From: Chloroflexota bacterium
GTDB taxonomy: Bacteria > Chloroflexota > Dormibacteria > Dormibacterales > Dormibacteraceae
Assembly: GCA_005881825.1 (NCBI GenBank)
Contig: VBEO01000135.1
Coordinates: 1 to 43,592, forward strand
Direction: 5' to 3'
DNA length: 43,592 nt
In this document: piece after piece, positions 8,882 to 15,897 of the stretch
Numbering within the stretch: position 1 is the first letter of the stretch
Layout of the letters: every line of letters starts with the position of its first letter
Notes under the pieces: model-generated
Database searches by the model: none
Seen by the model: the letters and a program-made list of their open reading frames with translations, nothing else
What the model was told of the DNA's origin: nothing
Translations under genes and position numbers: made by a program

Positions 8882-10135
8882 ATGCTGACGTCGTTCGGCT
8901 TCCCGGCCTACCGATGGCTCTGGCTGTCAAATCTGGCTGGGTCGGCGGGGCGTTGGGCGCTGGTGCTGGTCCTCTCCGCGCAGCTCTTGCAGCTGACCCA
9001 CTCATCTTTCTGGGTCGGGCTGGGACTCTTTCTGACCCAAGGCCCCGTGATACTGCTGGCGCCCTACTCGGGTGCGTTGGCCGACCGCTTTGATCGCCGG
9101 ATGCTGAACGTGGCGTCGGCATCGGTGTCGGCTGCCACCACGGCCGCCTTCGCCATCCTCAGCTGGAGCGGTCTCATCTCGCTGCCGGCCACGCTCGTCC
9201 TGAGCTTGCTCTTCGGAGTGTCTTTCGTCTTCCAGATGACGCTTCGCAGCACACTCGTGCCCGGCCTGGTGCGGCCGCGCCACCTTCTGAATGCCGTCTC
9301 GCTCTTCCAGGTCGGCACCCAAGGCGCGCAGTTCGCCGGACCGGCCCTCGCCACGCCTCTGCTGGTCGGCGGCGGCCCCGCGGCGGCCTGGTGCTTGTGC
9401 GCGTTGCTGTATGGGGTGTCGGCGATCTTGTCTTTGTTCGTCGGCGAGTCTCGCGGCGGCCGACATGCCGGGAGCCAGCCCCACCGGCTGCGAGATTCGC
9501 TCTTCTATCTGCGCGCCCGGCCGCTGGCCTGGACCGCCATCCTGGCGGTGGCTTTGCACTGCTCGCTGACCATGGCCTACCAGGGCATGCTGCCCATGTT
9601 CGTCAGCATGGACCTCGGTGTCGGCGGCTCCAGCTACGGAGTGCTGCTGACCACGATCGGCCTGGGAGCGGTGGTCGGCAGCCTCGTGCTCGCCGGTCTG
9701 GCGTCTGCTCGCTACCGACGCGCGCTGTTCGTCCTCTCACTGATCGGAAGCGGCCTCAGCCTCAGCGTGATGGGGGCCGCCTCTTCGCTGAGCGTGGCGG
9801 TCGTCAGCGGTTTCTTCGTCGGCAGCACGCAAGCGATGTTCATGTCGATGACGCTGGCGCTCATCCAGGGTTCCGTGGACAACGACTTCCGCGGTCGGGC
9901 GACCAGTTTCTACCAGATGATCACGCTGGCGCCGATGGCTGTCTTCGGATGGGGCATGGGCGGGCTGGCAGACGTGACGGAGCCCCGCCCCTTGATGGAA
10001 ACCAGCGGGATCATCTTCCTGGTGGCCATGGCCATCTATGCGCTGTGGTCGCCGTGGTTGCGTCGCCTCTTCAGCCTGCGGGGTTGGTCGGTCGCGGCCG
10101 CGCCGAGCGATCAACCGGAGGCGCTTCCGGCCTGA
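8882..10135 (+). CDS. MFS transporter, EntS/MFS_3-like
   Basis: 417 residues with about 12 TM helices. The N-terminal FPAYRWLWLSNLAGSAGRW and the loop GALADRFDRRMLN match the MFS_3 (enterobactin exporter-like) branch, which exports small molecules by proton antiport. LRSTLVPGLV and NAVSLFQVGTQ are also typical of it. It is preceded by a 65-base divergent gap. The 3' end overlaps the end of the opposite MFS gene by 65 bases, so the two transporters converge tail to tail. The substrate is unknown. Confidence 0.85.
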   Translation: MLTSFGFPAYRWLWLSNLAGSAGRWALVLVLSAQLLQLTHSSFWVGLGLFLTQGPVILLAPYSGALADRFDRRMLNVASASVSAATTAAFAILSWSGLISLPATLVLSLLFGVSFVFQMTLRSTLVPGLVRPRHLLNAVSLFQVGTQGAQFAGPALATPLLVGGGPAAAWCLCALLYGVSAILSLFVGESRGGRHAGSQPHRLRDSLFYLRARPLAWTAILAVALHCSLTMAYQGMLPMFVSMDLGVGGSSYGVLLTTIGLGAVVGSLVLAGLASARYRRALFVLSLIGSGLSLSVMGAASSLSVAVVSGFFVGSTQAMFMSMTLALIQGSVDNDFRGRATSFYQMITLAPMAVFGWGMGGLADVTEPRPLMETSGIIFLVAMAIYALWSPWLRRLFSLRGWSVAAAPSDQPEALPA

Positions 10136-11177
10136 TCCGCCGGCGCAGCGCGAGCACCGCCAGCGAGAGCACGCCGGCCAGGCAAAGCCCGATCCAGGGT
10201 GTCGCCGCCGCACCGTTTCCGAGCAGGGGCCCCAGCAGTGGCCCCGCCAGGGCGCCCGCCGCGTAGCCCGCGAAGAGCAGCCCGAACGCCGAATGGGGTG
10301 CGTCGGGCGCGGCGTCGGCGGCCATTCGCGACAGGACACCAGCGGCGCCACCCAAGGCCAGGCCCGCACCCAGGCTTCCGCCCAGTAGGGCCGCCGGCAG
10401 AGCCACGGCCACCAAGGGACCCGACGCCAGCTCGCAAAGCGCCACCACCAGCAGCACCAGGTCGGGCCCGCGCGCGTCGGCCAGCAGACCGGCGATCAGC
10501 CGGCCGGCGGCGTTGCCGACGGCGACCGCGACCAGGGCCAGACCTGCGAGCGCAACCGCCAGACCGTGCGCTCGCGCATAGGCCCCGGCGTTGACGAAGG
10601 CATAGGCGCCGAGTGGATTGGCGGTGGCCACCAGCACCACGCCTGTCCAGAGGCGAGGGCGACGAAGCAGGTCTCCTGCCGGCACTCGCTCCTCCTGCGC
10701 CAGCGGCGGAGCCGGGAGCGAGGGCAGGACGACCACCGCCGCCACCGCCAGCACCGCCATCAAGCTGCCTACGATCCGCAGGGCGTCGAGCCAACCCATC
10801 AGCTCGACCAGCCGCGCCACCAGCGGCACCTGCACCACCGCGGCGAGGGCATAGGTCCCGGTCAGGGCGCCGCCGACCGACCCCACCCGCTCGGGAAAGG
10901 CCTGGACGGCGGCGCCGATCGAGGCTGTCAGCGACAGGCCGCCCCCCAGTCCCAGTCCGAGGAAGGCGTAAAAGGCGACGAACGTCAGCGCTGAGGGCCA
11001 TAGGAAGGCGACCAGGAAGCCGATCACCAGGAGCCCCACCGCCGCCGCGCAGAGCCGGCGGGGCGGCAACCGATCAGCCAGGCGGCCGCCGAAGACGGTC
11101 GCCGTCCCGAAGCCGAGCGGGGTGGCCGAAAAAACGGCGCCCACCAGCGGTGGCGGCCAGTGCTCGTGGGCGCGCAC
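10071..11177 (-). CDS. MFS transporter (monocarboxylate/OFA-like), N-terminus uncertain
   Basis: 368 residues from GTG 11177, with about 11 helices and the MFS loop GGRLADRLPPRRL. The first TM helix is not inside this ORF: the same frame upstream, to about 11265, reads RLRVALATLALQFAYGLVF, a perfect first helix, but holds no ATG, GTG or TTG. The real protein probably starts near the ATC codon at 11261, or a start was lost by mutation or sequence error. It lies downstream of the VOC gene on the same strand. It belongs to the permease branch with twofold 6-TM repeats; the substrate is unknown. Confidence 0.75.
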   Translation of the reverse strand: MRAHEHWPPPLVGAVFSATPLGFGTATVFGGRLADRLPPRRLCAAAVGLLVIGFLVAFLWPSALTFVAFYAFLGLGLGGGLSLTASIGAAVQAFPERVGSVGGALTGTYALAAVVQVPLVARLVELMGWLDALRIVGSLMAVLAVAAVVVLPSLPAPPLAQEERVPAGDLLRRPRLWTGVVLVATANPLGAYAFVNAGAYARAHGLAVALAGLALVAVAVGNAAGRLIAGLLADARGPDLVLLVVALCELASGPLVAVALPAALLGGSLGAGLALGGAAGVLSRMAADAAPDAPHSAFGLLFAGYAAGALAGPLLGPLLGNGAAATPWIGLCLAGVLSLAVLALRRRIRPEAPPVDRSARPRPTNPAG

Positions 11178-11288
11178 GTCCGCGGCGGCCGCGCCCCAGG
11201 AGAAAACGAGGCCGTATGCGAACTGGAGCGCCAGGGTCGCCAGCGCGACGCGAAGACGGATGCCTAAATGATCAGGCGATCCGCCGCC

Positions 11289-11714
11289 TCAACGCGGATT
11301 CCAGATGACCTCCCAGAGATGGCCGTCAGGGTCGCGGAAATATCCCGAGTAGATGCCCCAAGGGCGGTCGCGTGGCTCGTCCTCCACGGTCGCACCGGCG
11401 GCACGCGCTGCGGCTAGCAATTTGTCGACATCTGACCTGGTCGCCACCAGATGCCCGATGCTGAAGCCGCCGGATCTGGCGGGGACCACCGGGATGCCGG
11501 CATCCTTGGCCAGTTCGCGACGCGGATAGAGGGCGAGGGTCAGGCCGCCCTCGAGCTCAAACATGACAACGGCTCCGGCAGCATTGACTTCGTCACCTGG
11601 GAATTCGGTCGCGATTACGCCTTGCGTCTTCAGTCCCAGCCCGTCTCGGTAGAACACAAGGGAGCGATCAAGATCGTCGACGGCAAGAGTGATGACGTCG
11701 ATCCGAGCATTCAT
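11289..11714 (-). CDS. VOC-family (glyoxalase/bleomycin-resistance fold) protein
   Basis: 141 residues with two beta-alpha-beta-beta-beta units: ITLAVDDLDRSLVFYRDGLGL opens the first, and IGHLVATRSDVDKLLAAARAAG opens the second, ending in GYFRDPDGHLWEVIWNP. The family uses metal for isomerase, dioxygenase or antibiotic-binding roles. The metal Glu in HLWEV is present; the other ligands are less clear. The start is ATG 11714, divergent from the PNPOx-like gene at 11782. The stop lies just before the OFA-like transporter, so the two may be co-transcribed. Confidence 0.85.
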   Translation of the reverse strand: MNARIDVITLAVDDLDRSLVFYRDGLGLKTQGVIATEFPGDEVNAAGAVVMFELEGGLTLALYPRRELAKDAGIPVVPARSGGFSIGHLVATRSDVDKLLAAARAAGATVEDEPRDRPWGIYSGYFRDPDGHLWEVIWNPR

Positions 11715-11781
11715 GCCAGCAGCAAATCACAGCTCGCTGAAGCGAGGCACGGTCTCGAGCGTTTGTGGAATCCTGGGGGAA

Positions 11782-12267
11782 ATGACGCCAGAAGAGCTAT
11801 TGCGCGTGCTCGACAAGCCCATCGCCCGGGAGCTGCTGTCCTCAGCCGGGCTGATGCGGCTGGCGTACACCGGCCGCGACGGTCATCCGCGGGTCATCCC
11901 GGTCGGGTTCATTTGGGACGGCTCGGCGCTGAACGTTTGCACTGCCGAGCACGCACCCAAGGTTGCGGCTCTGCGTAGGGATCCGCGGGTGGCTGTCAGC
12001 ATCGAGGCCGGGACCCAGCCACCACGCGACCTCTTCATCCGGGGCAAGGCCGATGTCGAGATCGTCGATGGCGTTCCGCCGGAATACCTCGATGCCAATC
12101 GCAAGGTGACGCCGCCGGAAAAAATGGCGGAGTTTGAAGTGCAGGTTCGGGAAATGTACGATCGAATGGCGAAAATCCGCATCCGGCCTGAGTGGGCCAA
12201 GCTGATCGACTTCGAGACGACCGTCCCGCAGGCGATCGAGGAAATCATCCGCCGCAAGTCGGCCTAG
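11782..12267 (+). CDS. Pyridoxamine 5'-phosphate oxidase-fold flavin/F420-binding protein
   Basis: 161 residues. The ATG at 11782 is preceded by GGGGGAA and is chosen over upstream in-frame codons. The split-barrel signature is visible: MRLAYTGRDGHPRVIPVGFIW, then APKVAALRRDPRVAVSIEAG and DLFIRGKADV. Members bind FMN, F420 or heme; high-GC Terrabacteria often have F420-dependent members, but the cofactor cannot be read here. The last codons overlap the stop of the opposite DJ-1 gene by 4 bases. Confidence 0.8.
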   Translation: MTPEELLRVLDKPIARELLSSAGLMRLAYTGRDGHPRVIPVGFIWDGSALNVCTAEHAPKVAALRRDPRVAVSIEAGTQPPRDLFIRGKADVEIVDGVPPEYLDANRKVTPPEKMAEFEVQVREMYDRMAKIRIRPEWAKLIDFETTVPQAIEEIIRRKSA

Positions 12268-12935
12268 CTGGGACTCTTCTCTGCAGCGATCTCGACGTCG
12301 TCCCGATAGAGATCGAAGGCGCGGGAGTACTCCATCACGCGGGCCACCTCTGCAATGAAAGAGTCGTCGTAACCCGCGCGGCGAAGAAGATAAAAGCCCA
12401 TCTCCATTCCCGACGTGATCCCGCCGGCCGTGATGATGCGTCCGGCGTCGACAACCCGAGCGCGGCTGATAGTGCAGGCCGGGGCAATCTGCTTGAGCCG
12501 GTCGATCGGCACCATGCCCGGCGGGTTCATCTCGGCGCGGTCCGGCTCCTTCCGGTTGGTCGCCGGCAGACCGTCCAGAAGCCCCATCTTTCCGTAGACC
12601 CACGAACCCGTGCAGACGCTCGTGAGGAGACAGCTTTCGGGCTGGGACCGAACGAATTCGTGCAAGCGGCGGTTGTGCACCTCCTGGCGGGTCCCATAGC
12701 CACCCGGGATCAGGAACGCGTCCATGGCGGGGGCGTCGGCGAAGGAGTAATTGGGCAGGACGGTGAACCCCGCCTGCGCCTGGACAGGCCTCATGGCGTC
12801 GGCGATCAAGAAGGCGTCGAGCTCTGGGTCGAACCGGCGTGCCACCGAGAAGACGCCGTGCGGCGCCGCGAAGTCGACGATCTCGGCGTCCTTGAACACG
12901 TAGATCCCGAGGCGGAAACCGGCAACTCTACTCAT
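12264..12935 (-). CDS. DJ-1/PfpI-family protein
   Basis: 223 residues. The nucleophile-elbow Cys is in TSVCTGSWV (Cys108), and the acidic DAEIVDFAAPHGVFS near residues 16-30 supplies the partner glutamate region. The usual His-Trp after GLLDG is replaced by ATNRKEPDR, so this is closer to the isonitrile hydratase/transcription-factor-like branch than to a protease. It is the last gene of a minus-strand operon that includes two TenA proteins; its role there is unknown. Confidence 0.85.
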   Translation of the reverse strand: MSRVAGFRLGIYVFKDAEIVDFAAPHGVFSVARRFDPELDAFLIADAMRPVQAQAGFTVLPNYSFADAPAMDAFLIPGGYGTRQEVHNRRLHEFVRSQPESCLLTSVCTGSWVYGKMGLLDGLPATNRKEPDRAEMNPPGMVPIDRLKQIAPACTISRARVVDAGRIITAGGITSGMEMGFYLLRRAGYDDSFIAEVARVMEYSRAFDLYRDDVEIAAEKSPS

Positions 12936-12956
12936 CGTTGGCCCTGGCTACGCGCC

Positions 12957-13283
12957 TTAGAAAAGGAGGGCGTTGTGCAGGCTGGCGAGAGCTCCGACGA
13001 CGGTGGTTATCCGGCAGCTGTTCAACACGAACCGGTGGGCAGAATGTCCCAAAGGGCCGCGGTGCCTCCACCTGAATGTGATCACAAGGGCCATGGCGAT
13101 CGCTACCACCAGCAAGAGTTTCAGCAACGCCAGGCGTGCGATCCCATTGGCGACGATGATGCTTTCCGTTACCGGCATCAGCTCGACCGCCCCTCTGGCC
13201 TTGTCCAATGCGGTGCTCGCGACGTCGGTGAACTCGGCGATGCCCAGAAGGCCGATCCAGATCGCTCCCAGCCGCGCGTTCAT
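12957..13283 (-). CDS. Small membrane protein resembling DUF5658
   Basis: 108 residues with helices at about 6-25, 47-70 and 88-106. The pattern of a polar DVASTALDKARG loop and ELMPV, followed by LLKLLLVVAIAMAL, resembles the DUF5658 layout (DALTT, GG-E-NP, KLL). The start is ATG 13283, 4 bases after the stop of a tiny hydrophobic ORF, which suggests coupled translation. No function is known. Confidence 0.55.
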   Translation of the reverse strand: MNARLGAIWIGLLGIAEFTDVASTALDKARGAVELMPVTESIIVANGIARLALLKLLLVVAIAMALVITFRWRHRGPLGHSAHRFVLNSCRITTVVGALASLHNALLF

Positions 13284-13287
13284 AGCC

Positions 13288-13401
13288 CTAGCTTTGGGCG
13301 AAGAACGCGTAGGCGACCAGCGCTAACAGGGCGATGGACTCCACCAGTGCCACCCCCATCCAAAAGCTGTGCCACGGCAACCGCCAGACCCGAACTAGCA
13401 C
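13288..13401 (-). CDS. Possible 37-residue single-TM peptide
   Basis: This open frame sits between tenA and the DUF5658-like gene. It starts at GTG and encodes one TM helix (FWMGVALVESIALLALVAYAFF) with a short AQS tail. GGGGGAG lies directly before the GTG, closer than ideal. The tight 4-base spacing to the next gene and the clean hydrophobic pattern favour a real small protein; the unusual spacing argues against it. Confidence 0.4.
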   Translation of the reverse strand: MLVRVWRLPWHSFWMGVALVESIALLALVAYAFFAQS

Positions 13402-13442
13402 TCTCCCCCGATTACTACGATCGGCTCCCAGCCGTCCCGATG

Positions 13443-14123
13443 TCAATGGGCCATCTGGCCCTCCCCGTTGGCATTCCAGGCCATCTGCCAGAAGGCGAGC
13501 TCGTACTCGCTCGACGCCAGGAAGGCTGCCTCCATGCGCTTTTTGACCGGCATGGCGGCTTCTCCGCCGATCCGGTCGACGAGCCGCCTGCACCAATCCG
13601 CGAGAGCCTGGAACTCGGGACTCGCGTACGAGTCGATCCAGGCGGCCAAGCGGGCGTCCGCCGGCCGGGAACCCGCCGCCAGGCAGAGGCCAATCTCAGA
13701 GAAGGCCCACATGCAGGGGAGAAGGGCGGCCGCCAGGTCAGCGAAGTCACCCGTGGTGGCGGTGCGAATCAGGAAGTCGGTGTAGGCCCTGGTGGTTGGC
13801 GCCATCGGCGCCGCCTCCAGGTCCGCGGCTCCGATCCCGAACTCGGCGGCCAGGGCGCGGTGCAGGTCCATCTCTGTGCGCGCCGTGGCAAGCAGCAGGT
13901 CGGCGAACCAGGTCAGCGTCTCGAAGTCAGGCGCCCGGGCGGCGGCCAGAGCCAGCAGGCGGCAGTACTCGATCAGAAAGCGGTAGTCCTGCAGGATCCA
14001 GAAGCGGAACTTCTCGGGGGCCAGGCTGCCATCGCCGATGCCCTTCACGAACGGGTGCTGCAGCTGGCTCTGCCAGATCGGATCCGCCAGCTTCTGCAGG
14101 TGGTCGCTGAAGCGGGAGCTCAC
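13443..14123 (-). CDS. tenA: TenA-family protein (thiaminase II-like) with catalytic Cys
   Basis: 226 residues from the GTG that overlaps the stop of the upstream TenA paralogue as GTGA. TenA features: HPFVKGIGDGSL, FRFWILQDYRFLIEY, LPCMWAFSEIG holding the active-site Cys, and the C-terminal SSEYELAFWQMAW with the acid residue. TenA hydrolyses aminopyrimidine thiamin breakdown products to HMP for salvage. No TPP riboswitch was recognised upstream of the operon, so the thiamin link rests on family membership. The longer frame to 14168 is less likely. Confidence 0.85.
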   Translation of the reverse strand: MSSRFSDHLQKLADPIWQSQLQHPFVKGIGDGSLAPEKFRFWILQDYRFLIEYCRLLALAAARAPDFETLTWFADLLLATARTEMDLHRALAAEFGIGAADLEAAPMAPTTRAYTDFLIRTATTGDFADLAAALLPCMWAFSEIGLCLAAGSRPADARLAAWIDSYASPEFQALADWCRRLVDRIGGEAAMPVKKRMEAAFLASSEYELAFWQMAWNANGEGQMAH

Positions 14124-14710
14124 CGGCCCTGCCAGGCCATGTCCCAGAAGGCCCGCTCCAGCTTGCAAACTTCGAGAAAGGCGGCCTCAGCCTGAGGTGA
14201 TTCGTCGGCCACAGCGGCAAGACCATCCACGTAGCTCGCGAACTCGCTCTGCGTCCAGTGTTCGACGAAGCTGCGGTAGGCGGGCGCTCCCGGCCGAGCG
14301 CCGCGCCAGGCATCGAGGTAGGCGCGTTCCAGCGCCCAGAGCGCCGTGAGTGCGGGGCCGCTGCCTCCTCCCAGCCAGCGGCTCATCGCCAGGCGGTATG
14401 CATCCGTCGCCGGCAGGCGGCTCGCCTCGAGACTTATCCCGCGTTCAGTGGCCTGAGCAACGAACCAGGTCAGCTCCGCGTCCAGAGCGTCGATTCCGGC
14501 GGTGAGCACAGGCTCTGCCGGGCTGGGAGCCTTTGCCCGCAGCTCGGACTGAAAAACCAAAAGGTCTCTGACAAACAAATAGTCCTGGACCAGCCACCTG
14601 TTGAACGCATGCGGGGGCACGGTGCCGCTGCGGATCCCGTCCAGGAACGCGTGGACAGTTGCACCGGCCCACTCTTGCGGGTGACGTGAGATCAGATCTG
14701 CAACAGGCAC
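14120..14710 (-). CDS. TenA-family paralogue lacking the catalytic Cys
   Basis: 196 residues. The TenA helical fold is evident: HAFLDGIRSGTVPPHAFNRW, LVQDYLFVRDLLVF and the C-terminal EVCKLERAFWDMAW. In place of the LPCxW motif it reads ALTALWALERAY, so the TenA_C cysteine is absent, as in TenA_E-type proteins. It may therefore act on a different amide substrate or support its neighbour as a heteromer. The GTG at 14710 is preferred because it clears the DUF1801 stop at 14728; the open frame runs on to 14812. Confidence 0.75.
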   Translation of the reverse strand: MPVADLISRHPQEWAGATVHAFLDGIRSGTVPPHAFNRWLVQDYLFVRDLLVFQSELRAKAPSPAEPVLTAGIDALDAELTWFVAQATERGISLEASRLPATDAYRLAMSRWLGGGSGPALTALWALERAYLDAWRGARPGAPAYRSFVEHWTQSEFASYVDGLAAVADESPQAEAAFLEVCKLERAFWDMAWQGR

Positions 14711-14727
14711 ATGCAGTAGCGACGCGA

Positions 14728-15159
14728 TCAGCTCGCCGCTTTCTTCACGAGCGCGGCGATTCGTGCTTCGTCCGCTGAAGTCAACTTCATCACGGCAAAA
14801 TACGTGGGCCACACATTGCCTTCGTCGAGTTTGGCCACGTCGCTAAAACCCAACACGGGATACCGCGTCTTGAACTTCTGCGCGCTCTGGAAGAAGCAGA
14901 GGACCTTTCCATTCTTGGCATATGCGGGCATCCCATACCACAGCCTGGGCGTCAAGCCTGGCGCGCTGTCTTTGATGAGTGCATGCAGGCGTTCCGCCAT
15001 GGTGCGATCGCGTTCCTGCATCTCGCTGATCTTCGCGAGCACTGCCGTCTCGCCGTCCGCCGCGGCCACCTTCATCTCTTGGACGCGATCTTTCATCGCG
15101 GCCCGCTCCCCGGCGGTGAATCCCTCGTATCTCTTGGCGGAACTACGCTTTTTCTTCAT
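14728..15159 (-). CDS. DUF1801 (YdhG-like) protein
   Basis: 143 residues. A basic N-terminus ([15 protein letters not shown]) leads to the DUF1801 core: [38 protein letters not shown], and a C-terminal helix [14 protein letters not shown]. The family is related to frataxin-like and YdeI proteins; its biochemical role is not settled. It is the first gene of the minus-strand TenA/DJ-1 operon and has a strong ribosome-binding site, GGGGAGGAAACC before the ATG. Confidence 0.85.
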   Translation of the reverse strand: MKKKRSSAKRYEGFTAGERAAMKDRVQEMKVAAADGETAVLAKISEMQERDRTMAERLHALIKDSAPGLTPRLWYGMPAYAKNGKVLCFFQSAQKFKTRYPVLGFSDVAKLDEGNVWPTYFAVMKLTSADEARIAALVKKAAS

Positions 15160-15202
15160 CGGTTTCCTCCCCTTCGAGTCTCAACGGAACGACCTCATAC
15201 TA
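15160..15202 (-). promoter_or_regulatory. RBS and possible -10 for the DUF1801/TenA operon
   Basis: On the minus strand GGGGAGG lies 6 bases before the ATG at 15159, one of the best ribosome-binding sites in the window. TAGTAT at 15202-15197 would serve as a -10. The only -35-like hexamer (TTGGAC) is 23 bases away, too far for a standard sigma-70 promoter, so the promoter part is tentative. Confidence 0.4.
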
Positions 15203-15289
15203 GGCAGGCACCGCCGTGGCGGCTTGTCCAAAGCTGCTCGATCATCGGCGATCCAAACCCGAAGGAGCGCACGATGGCGGCGAGCAACC

Positions 15290-15454
15290 ATGACCAGCCC
15301 AGGCACCGTCTTCACCTTGGTCCTGCTGGTGTCCGCAGCCGGTGGCGCAACCGGGATCTTCCAGGCGCACGCCCGAGTCGAGACTGATCCTGGAGTCGTA
15401 TCGAACGGCCGGCTCAGCTCCCTGGCCGGCGCCCTCCTACTGTCCCCAGCTTGA
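15290..15454 (+). CDS. Doubtful 54-residue hydrophobic ORF, possibly a remnant
   Basis: A plus-strand frame starting MTSPGTVFTLVLLVSAAGG with a second hydrophobic patch near its end. A better ribosome-binding site (GAAGGAG) points instead to an ATG at 15274 in another frame that gives a 37-residue polar peptide. The pattern is consistent with a decayed membrane-protein gene. The bases from 15455 to 15585 hold nothing recognisable. Confidence 0.25.
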   Translation: MTSPGTVFTLVLLVSAAGGATGIFQAHARVETDPGVVSNGRLSSLAGALLLSPA

Positions 15455-15585
15455 GGGCCAGCGGGGCCAGCATCAGAAGCCCCCTGCCCGGCTCCCACAG
15501 GGTCTGGCTGAGCGTCGCAGGTTCAGCCGCCGGGAATCACCAGGCCGCTCTCATGGCGACCTTGCCCGGTCGGCCTGGAAGACGA

Positions 15586-15625
15586 ACGCGAAGCGGTCCC
15601 TCGACGCTCGAGGGACCCTTCGCGT
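15586..15625. repeat. Long hairpin, 18-bp stem with 3-base loop and one bulge
   Basis: Left arm ACGCGAAG, then a bulged C, then GGTCCCTCGA; loop CGC; right arm TCGAGGGACC then CTTCGCGT. All 18 pairs are Watson-Crick. There is no T-tract on either side, so it is not a standard intrinsic terminator. It ends two bases before the ATG of the small repeat-protein gene, so it could be a 5' leader structure, a processing site, or an operator read as DNA. Confidence 0.7.
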
Positions 15626-15627
15626 AA

Positions 15628-15819
15628 ATGATGTGCGTAGGGACGTCGTTGGCAGGTGTACTGGAGAGTGGGAATCAGCCCGAGCGGCGGGATGCCGAGG
15701 CGCGGGCGACGCGCGACCACCTGGCGGAGCTGCTCGACATCCCGCCCGGTGAGCTGCGGACGATCGGCAAGGAGACGGCCGAGGCGATGGTCGCGATGCT
15801 CGAGAGGCGCGGACGCTAG
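15628..15819 (+). CDS. Small single-unit repeat protein, homologous to the repeats of the adjacent diguanylate cyclase
   Basis: 63 residues from ATG 15628; an in-frame TTG at 15649 behind AGGGA is an alternative. The last 45 residues align without gaps to the fourth repeat of the neighbouring GGDEF protein. Both read ERRDxxARxxRDxxA, then IxP, a Leu three residues on, an Ala-rich helix, and a closing Arg. I count 14 identical positions of 45. It is therefore a free-standing copy of that domain, predicted all-helical and soluble. It lies 78 bases upstream of the GGDEF gene on the same strand. No known family was recognised. Confidence 0.55.
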   Translation: MMCVGTSLAGVLESGNQPERRDAEARATRDHLAELLDIPPGELRTIGKETAEAMVAMLERRGR

Positions 15820-15880
15820 CCGCGATGCGCGGCCGCTGATTCGCCGAGCGCATGCGTCCCCATCACTGGCCCCTACCCCT

Positions 15881-15897
15881 CAAAGGAGGGCGATATA
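15881..15897 (+). promoter_or_regulatory. Strong RBS that decides the TTG start of the GGDEF gene
   Basis: CAAAGGAGGG ends 7 bases before TTG 15898, which is an ideal spacing. It supports TTG as the real start over the out-of-frame GTG two bases later. Confidence 0.75.

Noticed and set aside
15160..15290. TPP riboswitch ahead of the TenA operon
   Set aside because: Neither the CUGAGA nor the ACCUGA core pair was found on the minus strand.
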